From Pseudomonadota bacterium (GTDB lineage Bacteria > Desulfobacterota > Desulfobacteria > Desulfobacterales > Desulfobacteraceae), in the NCBI GenBank assembly GCA_018821715.1, contig JAHJLN010000394.1:1-64000 (forward strand): DNA of 64,000 nt. The letters run 5' to 3'. A model generated the notes under the pieces. The model searched no databases. It was not told the DNA's origin and saw only the letters and a program-made list of their open reading frames with translations. A program made the translations under genes and the position numbers. Positions 27,402 through 36,583 of the stretch are shown one piece after another (positions within the stretch are counted from its first letter, which is position 1; each line of letters starts with the position of its first letter).

Positions 27402-27418
27402 AGTAAGTGTCACTTACT
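27402..27418. promoter_or_regulatory. Putative TetR-family operator: AGTAAGTG-T-CACTTACT perfect inverted repeat
   Basis: 17-bp perfect palindrome (8+1+8), 55 bp upstream of the tetR-like start codon; TTGACA (-35-like) just upstream. Confidence 0.6.
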
Positions 27419-27472
27419 ATTTTGAACAGGACTGCTTCAAGCAGGCAATAATTTTTTCAAAAAAGGCAATAG

Positions 27473-28066
27473 ATGAGGCACAAAGGAAAAACCAACCCTC
27501 CGGGCAGAATAAAAATCATGAGATCTTTTTCACGCCTTATGGGAGAAAAAGATTTTCATTCCATTACCACGGCTGAAATCGCCGGAAATGCCGAAGTGAC
27601 AGAAGGACTGATTTACAAGTATTTTAAAGACAAAAAAGATCTGTTATACCAGGTGTTAAACGAACATTTTTTTGAATTCCTGGCAAAAATTGAAAATCGC
27701 ATCGCCAATGAAAAAACCTGTGTCGAACAGCTTGAAGTTATAATTTTTTCAAGCCTTGAAAGCTATGCCGATAATCGAATTTTTTCAAAAATTTTATTGC
27801 TTGAGGTTCGCAATTCTTTGGATTTTTTCGATTCTTGCGCTTATACAATGGTTCGAAAATATTCGCGCACCATTCTTGAAATCATTGAAACCGGCATTAA
27901 AAACGGTGAGCTTAAACCGGATATTGATGCTTTGACATTGCGAAAGGTGATATTGGGGGCCATTGAGCATGCCTGCCTCGGGGAAATTATTTTTGGTAAG
28001 GAACTTGATATTGATGAGGTATCAACCGGAATTGCAAATATTGTATTCAATGGAGCAAAAGCATAA
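27473..28066 (+). CDS. TetR/AcrR family transcriptional regulator
   Basis: N-terminal HTH: FHSITTAEIAGNAEVTEGLIYKYFKDKKDLLYQVLNEHF. Confidence 0.92.
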   Translation: MRHKGKTNPPGRIKIMRSFSRLMGEKDFHSITTAEIAGNAEVTEGLIYKYFKDKKDLLYQVLNEHFFEFLAKIENRIANEKTCVEQLEVIIFSSLESYADNRIFSKILLLEVRNSLDFFDSCAYTMVRKYSRTILEIIETGIKNGELKPDIDALTLRKVILGAIEHACLGEIIFGKELDIDEVSTGIANIVFNGAKA

Positions 28067-30271
28067 ATGAAACTGACTGACATTCAGGAACTGATCAATA
28101 AAAGATTGTTGTCACCATCAAAATCCATGGTTGAAGATGAGGCAAAAAAAATATTTAAATTGTTTCATATCCCGGTTGTGAAAGAAATTCGGGAATCAGA
28201 TGAAAGCCTGATACTTGCGGCCTGCAGGAAAACAGGATTTCCCGTGGTGTTAAAAGGCATGGGTAAAACCATCTTGCATAAGACAGAATCAGGCCTTGTG
28301 CGCGTGGGGTTGAACACTGAGGCTCAGGTCCTTGATGCGGTCAAGGAAATGAAAATATCTGCAAAAGAAAGGGTTGAAGCCTTTCTTATTCAGCCTGTGG
28401 TGGCCGGCAAAAGAGAATTTGTGGCCGGTATGTTCAAAGATCCCCAGTTCGGCCCGGTCATTTTATTTGGCCTGGGAGGGATATTGACCGAGGTACTCAA
28501 TGATGTTGTCTTTAAAATTGCACCTTTGAATGATGCAGATATGGAAGATATGTTTGAACAATTATCGTCTAAAACGCTTTTAAATGATTTCAGGGGTGAA
28601 AAAAAAGCTGATAAAGAAATCATTAAAATAATCCTCAAAGGGTTGTCAGATATCGCCCTTGCATACCCGGATATCAAAGAAATTGATATCAATCCTTTGA
28701 TTATTCAACCCGACGGATCTCCTGTCGCCGTGGACGGCTTGATAGTGCTGGAAGCGGTGAAAGAAAAAGAACAGATTGGGTATAAAATTGATTTGAATGT
28801 GCTGGGGTCCTGTTATTATCCAAAGTCTATCGCCTTTATCGGAGCATCTGCCACGCCGGGAAAATGGGGGCATATGCTGTTAACCAATACCTTGTCCCGG
28901 GAGTATAAGGGCATGGTTTACCTTGTAAATCCAAAGGGTGAAAAAATAACCGGTCGACGGGTGTATACATCCATAACCGAGATTGAGGAAGATGTCGAGC
29001 TTGCCGTGGTCACCATTCCGGCAAACCAGGTAATTGATCTGATACCGGGGCTGAAAAAGAAAAACGTCAAAGGCGTTTTGCTGATCACTTCCGGGTTCAG
29101 GGAGGTGGGACAAAAAGGAGCCGTATTAGAAAAAGAATTGATGAAAGCCGCCTATGAGGCAGGGATTCTGATCCTTGGACCCAATACCATGGGGGTGTGC
29201 AACCCCCATATTGATTTTTATTGCTGTGCTGCCCATGCCTATCCTTTGCCGGGCTCAACCGCCCTGGTCTGCCAGTCCGGAAATATGGGAACCCAGCTTC
29301 TGGCCTTTGCCGAGCAGCAGGATATTGGTATCCGGGCATTTTCAGGGTCGGGAAATGAAGCCATGGTCACCATTGAAGATTATATGGAAGCATTTGAGAT
29401 TGACGACCTGACAAGAACAGTGGTGCTGTATATTGAAAGCATAAAAGACGGATCAAGATTTTTTAAAAGCGCATCACGGGTGTCTACACAAAAGCCTGTG
29501 GTGGTGTTAAAAGGCGGCAGGACAAAAAAAGGGGAACGCGCCGCGTCAAGCCATACCGGTGCCATGGCCTCTGATTCAAAAGTGTTTGATGCCGCCTGCA
29601 GACAGGCAGGCATCATCCAGGTGGACCAGCCCATGGAACTTTTAGATCTGTCTGCCGTATTTTCATCCCTGCCCCTGCCAAAAGGAAACCGGGTGGCCAT
29701 CATGACCCTTGGGGGCGGCTGGGGGGTGATCACAACAGATCTTTGCGCAGAACACGGACTTGAAGTCCCTGAATTGTCACAGGATATCATTGAACGGCTT
29801 AACCGGATTCTGCCGCCCTTCTGGAGCCATGGAAATCCAGTTGATATTGTAGGGGAAGGTGATCCCAACATCCCCAAAACCTGCCTGGAAGAACTGCTCA
29901 AGTGGGATGGCTGTGATGCGGTTATTCACCTTGGTATTCATGGGAAAAGAGTGCTGGTCAACAGCATGCTCGAATCGGTGTGCAAAACAGATCCAGATAT
30001 TGACAGAGCAAAGGCCGAGCTTTTTAAGGATACGATCCTGAAATTTGAAGAAGAATATACGCAATATGTGATCAAATTAACGCAAAAATATGAAAAACCG
30101 GTCTTAGGGGTGAGCCTTTTGACCGATGAAATCAGTAGAACCCTTTACAGGCTGGAAGGATATGAATATAAAAGTGTGTTTTTCCCTTCCCCTGAAAGGG
30201 CGGTAAAAGCACTTTGGGGGATGTGTCAGTATAATGACTGGCGCAAAAGCCACTCAAAAGGGGCCTTGTAA
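28067..30271 (+). CDS. Acyl-/acetyl-CoA synthetase (NDP-forming) family: ATP-grasp domain then CoA-binding and succinyl-CoA-ligase-like domains
   Basis: ATP-grasp VVLKGMGKTILHKTESGLVRVGL; CoA-binding SCYYPKSIAFIGASATPGKWG; SSHTGAMASDSKVFDAACRQAGI with catalytic His. Confidence 0.9.
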   Translation: MKLTDIQELINKRLLSPSKSMVEDEAKKIFKLFHIPVVKEIRESDESLILAACRKTGFPVVLKGMGKTILHKTESGLVRVGLNTEAQVLDAVKEMKISAKERVEAFLIQPVVAGKREFVAGMFKDPQFGPVILFGLGGILTEVLNDVVFKIAPLNDADMEDMFEQLSSKTLLNDFRGEKKADKEIIKIILKGLSDIALAYPDIKEIDINPLIIQPDGSPVAVDGLIVLEAVKEKEQIGYKIDLNVLGSCYYPKSIAFIGASATPGKWGHMLLTNTLSREYKGMVYLVNPKGEKITGRRVYTSITEIEEDVELAVVTIPANQVIDLIPGLKKKNVKGVLLITSGFREVGQKGAVLEKELMKAAYEAGILILGPNTMGVCNPHIDFYCCAAHAYPLPGSTALVCQSGNMGTQLLAFAEQQDIGIRAFSGSGNEAMVTIEDYMEAFEIDDLTRTVVLYIESIKDGSRFFKSASRVSTQKPVVVLKGGRTKKGERAASSHTGAMASDSKVFDAACRQAGIIQVDQPMELLDLSAVFSSLPLPKGNRVAIMTLGGGWGVITTDLCAEHGLEVPELSQDIIERLNRILPPFWSHGNPVDIVGEGDPNIPKTCLEELLKWDGCDAVIHLGIHGKRVLVNSMLESVCKTDPDIDRAKAELFKDTILKFEEEYTQYVIKLTQKYEKPVLGVSLLTDEISRTLYRLEGYEYKSVFFPSPERAVKALWGMCQYNDWRKSHSKGAL

Positions 30272-30360
30272 CTTGGCCGGTTTTATTTTAGAATTATTAA
30301 ACTGTTTTAAACTGATATCTGCTGATTGAATATGAATCATTTACTTTAGGAGAAAAGAAA

Positions 30361-31152
30361 ATGCAACCCAGAGTGACAACAGCTACACTGATGAAAATGA
30401 AACAGGAAGGACAAAAGATTACAGCTTTAACCGCATATGATTATCCCTTTGCCAGCATGCTGGATCAGGCAGGAATTGAAATTGTTCTGGTGGGAGATTC
30501 TCTTGGCATGGTGGTCCAGGGAAAAGAAAATACACTGCCGGTTACCATGGATGAAGCAATCTACCATACTTCCATGGTATCAAGGGCTTGCAGGTTTTCC
30601 ATGGTCGTGGGCGACATGCCGTTTATGTCGTATCAGGGGTCCCTTGACAAGGCCATTGAAAATGCAGGAAGATTTTTAAAGGAAGCAGGGGCTTCAGCCG
30701 TTAAGCTTGAAGGCGGTGCAGATGTCTGCCCTGTGATTGCTGCCCTTGCAAAGGCGGGTATTCCGGTCCAGGCCCATATCGGCCTGACCCCACAGTCTGT
30801 TCACCAGATGGGCGGATTTAAAGTTCAAAGGGATGAAGACAGGCTTTTAAAAGATGCCAGAGATGTTCAGACAGCCGGCGCTTTTTCCGTTGTTTTAGAG
30901 GGGATTCCTTCAACGATTTCCGCAAAGATCACCAAAGAGCTTCAAATTCCCACCATAGGCATTGGTGCAGGCGTTGAATGTGATGGCCAGATCCTTGTTC
31001 TCCATGACATGATCGGCATCAATGACCGGTTTTTGCCCAAGTTTGTAAAAAAATATGCTGATCTTGCAGGCGTTGCAAAACAGGGCCTTGAAAAATATAT
31101 AAAAGAAGTAAAGGCTGGGGAATTCCCCTCAAAAGAATATGAATACAAATAA
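30361..31152 (+). CDS. panB: 3-methyl-2-oxobutanoate hydroxymethyltransferase
   Basis: [91 protein letters not shown]. Confidence 0.97.
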   Translation: MQPRVTTATLMKMKQEGQKITALTAYDYPFASMLDQAGIEIVLVGDSLGMVVQGKENTLPVTMDEAIYHTSMVSRACRFSMVVGDMPFMSYQGSLDKAIENAGRFLKEAGASAVKLEGGADVCPVIAALAKAGIPVQAHIGLTPQSVHQMGGFKVQRDEDRLLKDARDVQTAGAFSVVLEGIPSTISAKITKELQIPTIGIGAGVECDGQILVLHDMIGINDRFLPKFVKKYADLAGVAKQGLEKYIKEVKAGEFPSKEYEYK

Positions 31153-32029
31153 GAAATACTTACAATTTTGTATCATCGGGTGCGGCAGGCTGGGCATATC
31201 CCTTGCCGCATTCCTTTCAAAGCAGGGGTTTATCCCAAAAGCCTTTTCAAGCAAAAGCCCAACATCTGCTCAAAAAGCAGTTGAACTTATCGGCAAAGGG
31301 CAAGTGTATGAAAACCCTTTAGATGCTGTAAAGGCCTGTAACCTTGTCTTTATTACCACGCCGGATACCCGTATTGAACTTGTGTGTAAAACCATTGCCA
31401 AACAAGGCGGGTTTAACAGTGATTCCGTAGTGTACCACCTATCCGGTGCCTTATCTTCATGCATACTTGTTTCGGCGAAAAATAACGGGGCAAGTGTGGG
31501 TTCCATTCATCCGTTGCAGGCGTTTGCACCCTATGAAGAAGGCGAGGATTCACCGTTTAAAGGCATTAATATGTCCATTGAAGGGGATGATAAAGCCATC
31601 AAGCTTGGAAAAGAGATTGTGAATGCATTAAAGGCCAATTCATTTACCATCCCGACCCATGCAAAAACGGTTTACCATGCCGCTGCTGTTGTGGCATCAA
31701 ACTATCTGGTGACGCTGGAACACTTTGCCCTTGAACTGCTTAAACAGGCAAATCTGTCCGAGGAAAATGCCTATGAAATCTTAGAACCGCTGATTATGGG
31801 AACCTTGAACAATATCAAGGCCAGAGGCTGTACAAATGCGCTCACAGGCCCGGTGGCCCGCGGAGATGATGAGATTGTGTTAAGACATTTATCTGACATT
31901 GATAAAAAATTGCCGCACTTCTCCGATCTTTACCGGCTGCTGGGAAAACACACCCTTGATCTTGCCACCCAAAGAGGTGAAATCAGTGATGATGCCCAGC
32001 AAAAGCTTGCAAACCTGTTTAAATTTTAA
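31139..32029 (+). CDS. Rossmann-like/DUF2520 domain protein (candidate alternative ketopantoate reductase)
   Basis: N-terminal [40 protein letters not shown]; overlaps panB by 14 bp. Confidence 0.82.
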   Translation: MNTNKKYLQFCIIGCGRLGISLAAFLSKQGFIPKAFSSKSPTSAQKAVELIGKGQVYENPLDAVKACNLVFITTPDTRIELVCKTIAKQGGFNSDSVVYHLSGALSSCILVSAKNNGASVGSIHPLQAFAPYEEGEDSPFKGINMSIEGDDKAIKLGKEIVNALKANSFTIPTHAKTVYHAAAVVASNYLVTLEHFALELLKQANLSEENAYEILEPLIMGTLNNIKARGCTNALTGPVARGDDEIVLRHLSDIDKKLPHFSDLYRLLGKHTLDLATQRGEISDDAQQKLANLFKF

Positions 32030-32037
32030 ACAGGTTT
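32011..32037. terminator. 27-bp perfect inverted repeat (AAACCTGTTTAAA-T-TTTAAACAGGTTT) spanning both stop codons of a convergent gene pair; possible bidirectional terminator
   Basis: Direct reading; 13-bp arms with a one-base centre; plus-strand stop at 32027-32029, minus-strand stop at 32019-32021. Confidence 0.5.
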
Positions 32038-35000
32038 AATTGTTTTCCTTGATCTGCAAGCTTAAGGTTTGCTTCATCAAGGTTTGCTTTGCTTGATATG
32101 ACGGCAGTCCCTTTCAGGGCCTCATCAATGGTGAAATATGTTTGAGCAATATCCTGAATTCTTTTTTTATCCAGTTGCAGCAGAGAATCCTTGAACTTTT
32201 GACGGATGTCATCGTCCAGTTTGGTGATATCCCTGTAAAAGGCTTTCATGGCCGCAGGTCCCGGAGTTTCAGGCTTGTCTATTTCAGAACAGACCTGGAG
32301 GATGGCTTCCTTAATATCGGTTGGGGTATAGTCTCCTGCGGTAATAAAATCACAGGCGGTTTTATAGACATCCAGGGTTCTTTGGATATGGGGATCTCTG
32401 TATGATCCGAATGAAAAAAGTCCCTCTTCAGTGTTATACATGGCAAAGCCGCCGTATGCCCCGCCCTTCTCCCTGACTTCACGGTGAAGATACAAAGATC
32501 TGAGAAGTTTGCTGATCACGGCCAGGCCCGGAGAATCTTTGTGGTTGATCCGAACGGTTTTAAAGGACTGTCCCACAAAAGACACAGAGGTATTGGTATA
32601 CCATCCCTCATAGGGCAGGTCTTTAGCAAAGGATATCTCCGGGGTAAAAAAAGACTGCTGGGTGTCATTTGAAAGATGGTCATGGATGGTTTTTATCTTT
32701 TTATCCGCACTGACAAGTGACTTTTTGCCGCCAATCACAGCAGGCTTAATATTTCCTTTTTTAAAAACAGACCGGGCGATCCGGATCAGTTTTTTTGACA
32801 GGGCTTCAAGGCTTTCATTTTTATTGTCCATTGTATTGATTTGTTCGGTAATCTTTTTGATGAGCTGATACTGGGCCACTCCATGCCAGAGCTCATTAAT
32901 ATACGAGGGTTTTGAAAGATGCCTGGAGGCAAGAGAGATGGCATACCTGTGTCCGGTTGAAACAATGGAGGCTTCCATCCCGGCCTGGTATTGCAACAAA
33001 AGATTTTTCAGCCTTTCAAAATCCATAAAGCTGTAGTCTTCAATAAATTCTTTTATTAAATCAAACAGTTTTTCAATATTGCGATCCAGCGCCTTTCCCT
33101 GAAGGGCAAGAAACGAATGGGACTCAGCCTCTTTTGAGAAGTAAGACCCTGAAAACGGAGAAAAGGATACCCCACCGGTATATAGATCCATGAACTCAGC
33201 TATTTTGTCATAGGATCTTTTTTTTGTACCGCTGTTGGTAAAGGCCTGGCAAAAAAAAGGAACCAGGCCGAACAAATCGGGCGGGATACTGCCTGCACCC
33301 ACGGGGCAGGTAAAATACAGGATTCCAGAAGTCGCCTTATTATAACAGGTGGAAAGTGTAACATTTTTGATCGTATCCGGTTTTATCATTTCAATTTCAG
33401 ACGGTACGTCAATCAGATCCAGGGTCGGCAGAACCGAGACATCTTCTTGCTTTTCCTGAAGCGCCTCAAGAGCTTTGGCATCTTTTTCGATCTTTTCAAG
33501 ATCTTTTTGGGTCATTTGTTTTAAAAGATTTTTGAGTTCTTTTTTTGTCTCTTCAACCTGTTTTTGTTCAAGGTTAGTATCCGGTTCAAGGATGAAAAGG
33601 ACCCTGTGGGGATTTTCAAGAAAATAATGTCTTAGTTTGTTTTCAAGAAACCCCTCTTTCTTCAACTTTTCTTTAAGGGTATTAAGATCCTCATCAATAT
33701 TAATACACAAGACAGGATCTCCGTCATGGATAACCGTACCGGCAACAGAGAGAAGCAATTTCATGCCGAATGGATACGGGGTGTTGGTAATTTCTTTTCT
33801 GTGAAATTCTATCTGATGGATGGCAGACGCAATCAGATCTTTCTCAATTCCTTTATCTGCAATCTCTTTAATGGTTGAAAAGATAAGGGCCTCAACTTTT
33901 TCAACAGAATCCCTGGCAATGTCTTTTAACCCGCAGGAAAACATGGTGTCCCGGTTGTCCGGGTCAAATCCTGTTGAATCAGATAAGGCTGATCCTAAGG
34001 ACGAATCAATCAACGCTTTTCTTAAGGGGGAAGCTGAGTTGCCCAGAAGAATCTGTTCTAAAATAGTGAGAACAAGAATTTCAAAAGAATCTTTCACATC
34101 GCAGGTCAGCCAGGCCACACACGCCTGGTATTTCTTTGATATGTCATCCGGGTCTGAGTAAGCATAGGATTGTGTTACGGTTCTTGGCGTGTTCCATCGG
34201 GGTTGGGACGGGACTTTTGAATCAATGGTAATCTTTTCAAATTCATTGAGGGCTTTTTCATTGATAAACAAAAGGGTTTCTTCAAGCGGCAAATTGCCAT
34301 AGGTATAAAAATAAGCGTTAGAAGGGTGATAATACCTGGCATGAAAATCTTTCAGGTCTTTCCAGGTAAGGGTCGGGATGTCGGCGGGTTCGCCGCCTGA
34401 ATTATTACGATACGTCGTATCCGGATAGAGGGCTGAAAGCAGGGATCTTCCCATCACCTGTCCGGGAGAGGACATGGCGCCTTTCATCTCGTTGTAGACA
34501 ACCCCTTTGTATTCAAGTTCAATATCCTTATCTTTGCTTTTTATGATTTCCAGGCGATGCCCCTCTTGTTTGAAGCTCAATTCGTCAATCCTTGGGAAAA
34601 AGGCAGCATCAAGGTAGACATTCATCAAGTTGAAATAATCTTTGGGATTTTGAGTGGAAAAGGGATACATGGTCCAGTCAGAGGCTGTAAAGGCATTCAT
34701 AAACGTAGACAGGCTTCTTTTGATCATTGAAAAAAACGGATCCCGGACATTGAACTTTTTTGAGCCGCATAAAACAGTGTGCTCAAGAATATGGGCCACA
34801 CCCGAGGAGTCCGTGGGCACGGTTCTGAAAAATACGCCAAACGTATTTTCCTTGTCCTTGCTTAAGATATGGATGTGCTTGGCACAAGTTTTAACATGCT
34901 CAAGTTGAATCATACTGGAATCAATATTTTCAAGCGCTGTAATTTTCTTTATAAGATACCCGCAAAGCTCCTGTCCCGGTTTAAATGAAATCTTTTCCAT
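32019..35000 (-). CDS. Insulinase (M16C, PreP/falcilysin-like) family metallopeptidase, 993 aa
   Basis: GVAHILEHTVLCGSKKFNVRDPF (HxxEH), YKGVVYNEMKGAMSSP; C-terminal REKGGAYGGFA. Confidence 0.93.
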   Translation of the reverse strand: MEKISFKPGQELCGYLIKKITALENIDSSMIQLEHVKTCAKHIHILSKDKENTFGVFFRTVPTDSSGVAHILEHTVLCGSKKFNVRDPFFSMIKRSLSTFMNAFTASDWTMYPFSTQNPKDYFNLMNVYLDAAFFPRIDELSFKQEGHRLEIIKSKDKDIELEYKGVVYNEMKGAMSSPGQVMGRSLLSALYPDTTYRNNSGGEPADIPTLTWKDLKDFHARYYHPSNAYFYTYGNLPLEETLLFINEKALNEFEKITIDSKVPSQPRWNTPRTVTQSYAYSDPDDISKKYQACVAWLTCDVKDSFEILVLTILEQILLGNSASPLRKALIDSSLGSALSDSTGFDPDNRDTMFSCGLKDIARDSVEKVEALIFSTIKEIADKGIEKDLIASAIHQIEFHRKEITNTPYPFGMKLLLSVAGTVIHDGDPVLCINIDEDLNTLKEKLKKEGFLENKLRHYFLENPHRVLFILEPDTNLEQKQVEETKKELKNLLKQMTQKDLEKIEKDAKALEALQEKQEDVSVLPTLDLIDVPSEIEMIKPDTIKNVTLSTCYNKATSGILYFTCPVGAGSIPPDLFGLVPFFCQAFTNSGTKKRSYDKIAEFMDLYTGGVSFSPFSGSYFSKEAESHSFLALQGKALDRNIEKLFDLIKEFIEDYSFMDFERLKNLLLQYQAGMEASIVSTGHRYAISLASRHLSKPSYINELWHGVAQYQLIKKITEQINTMDNKNESLEALSKKLIRIARSVFKKGNIKPAVIGGKKSLVSADKKIKTIHDHLSNDTQQSFFTPEISFAKDLPYEGWYTNTSVSFVGQSFKTVRINHKDSPGLAVISKLLRSLYLHREVREKGGAYGGFAMYNTEEGLFSFGSYRDPHIQRTLDVYKTACDFITAGDYTPTDIKEAILQVCSEIDKPETPGPAAMKAFYRDITKLDDDIRQKFKDSLLQLDKKRIQDIAQTYFTIDEALKGTAVISSKANLDEANLKLADQGKQLNLFKI

Positions 35001-35016
35001 ATAACTTATTTTTCCT

Positions 35017-35379
35017 TTACGCTATTTTGTAGATGCCCCGCTTAACCCGTTTAATTCTCTTGATTTTGTCCAGCCGGAAAATGATATTTCTCAGTTTTTT
35101 ATCATCAAATCCAGTAGCCGTCTGGATGGTTTTAAAGTTTGTACCCTTGGGGTGATTGGCAATCACATCAAGAACGACGGAAGATGCACTTTTCCGCCTG
35201 GCAGTCGGCCGCGGCCGCTCTTTTTTAGCTGCCGGCTTTTTCTGATAAAGCAATTGTTCAAGCTTGTCAAGCCTGCCGTGTAAAAAACTTAGGTCCTCTC
35301 TTGTGGGAATATCGAGCCGGTTTAACAACATTTTTATAAAACTTTCCCAATTGGTCCCATGTTCTGGTTTTTCTATCAT
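35017..35379 (-). CDS. Small protein with phasin-like coiled coil, basic linker and winged-helix-like C-terminus
   Basis: MIEKPEHGTNWESFIKMLLNRLDIPTREDLSFLHGRLDKLEQLLYQKKPAAKKERPRPTARRKSASSVVLDVIANHPKGTNFKTIQTATGFDDKKLRNIIFRLDKIKRIKRVKRGIYKIA; start at 35379 preferred over ORF-track 35463. Confidence 0.65.
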   Translation of the reverse strand: MIEKPEHGTNWESFIKMLLNRLDIPTREDLSFLHGRLDKLEQLLYQKKPAAKKERPRPTARRKSASSVVLDVIANHPKGTNFKTIQTATGFDDKKLRNIIFRLDKIKRIKRVKRGIYKIA

Positions 35380-35731
35380 GATACGCCTCCCAATGAAAAG
35401 GTTAATTGTTGATAGATTAAAGATATATAAAATACCAACGCAACTTGGTTGATATAGTGACAAAGAAAAACAGGTAAAGAAAAAACTGCAAAAAACAGCC
35501 TGATATGTATTGAATATTGAATCTATTATCTTATTGAAGTATATATATCATAACTACTTGCACAGGTAAAGAAAGTCAAGTAGTAATTTTTTGTGAGATT
35601 TGGTTAAAAAAATGGGTAAAAAAAACTGGCACTCCATGTTAAGAAAGCAACCCGGCTGATCTTTCAGGGACCTGTGTGAGTAATCCGTTTACAGTGGTTA
35701 TTTTCTGTAAAACTAAAAAAAAGGCTGTTGC

Positions 35732-36571
35732 ATGACACATCCCGGACAATTGTTAAAACAAAATAATTTGTATGCCGGCAAAGAACTGGGGCAAAATTTT
35801 CTCTCAAATCCCGGTACAGCAAGAATGATTGTTGAAAAAACCGGAATATCAAAAGATACCAGGGTTTTGGAAATTGGATCAGGTCTGGGCGCGCTGACCA
35901 TTCCCATTGCAAAAATCGTAACCCGGGTGACGGCTGTTGAAAAAGATTCCCGTCTTATCCCCCTTTTGCAGCAGGAACTTGATAACCAGAATTTGCAAAA
36001 CGTAGACATCATCAATAAAGATGTGCTGAAAATTGATTTAGCAGAGCTTTCCAAAGATAAAAAACTTGTGGTCATTGGAAATCTTCCTTATAATATTTCA
36101 TCGCAAATTTTATTCAAACTGGTTGAAGAACGAAATAGTATTGAAAAGGCTTTTTTGATGTTTCAAAAAGAACTGGCAAAGAGAATTATTGCCCCGCCCG
36201 GGGGAAGAGATTACTCAAGGCTGTCGGCCGTGGTTCAATATGCGGCTGATATCAGTTTTGTCGCAACCATAGGGCCTGCATCGTTTTTTCCAAAACCTGA
36301 AGTGGATTCAACTATCTTAAAATTCAATTTTTTTGAAACCAGAGCGTTTAATCAAGAACAGGAAAAGGTGTTGTTCAATGTCATTAAGGCCGCTTTTTCA
36401 AAACGAAGAAAATCCTTAAAAAACTCCATGACCGGCGGTGAATTTGACTATACAAAACAGTTTGTTGTTCAGGTATTGGAATTGGCAGGCATTGATGATC
36501 AAAGGCGAGCAGAAACACTGACAGTGGATGAGTTCAAGTCTCTGGCCCTGGCTGTATGGGAAACACTCTAA
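35732..36571 (+). CDS. rsmA: 16S rRNA (adenine1518-N6/adenine1519-N6)-dimethyltransferase
   Basis: ELGQNFLSNPGTARMIVE...VLEIGSGLGALTIPIA; NLPYNISSQILFKL; FFPKPEVDSTILKF. Confidence 0.96.
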   Translation: MTHPGQLLKQNNLYAGKELGQNFLSNPGTARMIVEKTGISKDTRVLEIGSGLGALTIPIAKIVTRVTAVEKDSRLIPLLQQELDNQNLQNVDIINKDVLKIDLAELSKDKKLVVIGNLPYNISSQILFKLVEERNSIEKAFLMFQKELAKRIIAPPGGRDYSRLSAVVQYAADISFVATIGPASFFPKPEVDSTILKFNFFETRAFNQEQEKVLFNVIKAAFSKRRKSLKNSMTGGEFDYTKQFVVQVLELAGIDDQRRAETLTVDEFKSLALAVWETL

Positions 36572-36583
36572 AGGGAAAAAATA

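Noticed and set aside
35464-35731. AT-rich intergenic region as possible CRISPR or mobile element scar
   Set aside because: No direct repeats of consistent length, no IS-like terminal inverted repeats or target duplication visible
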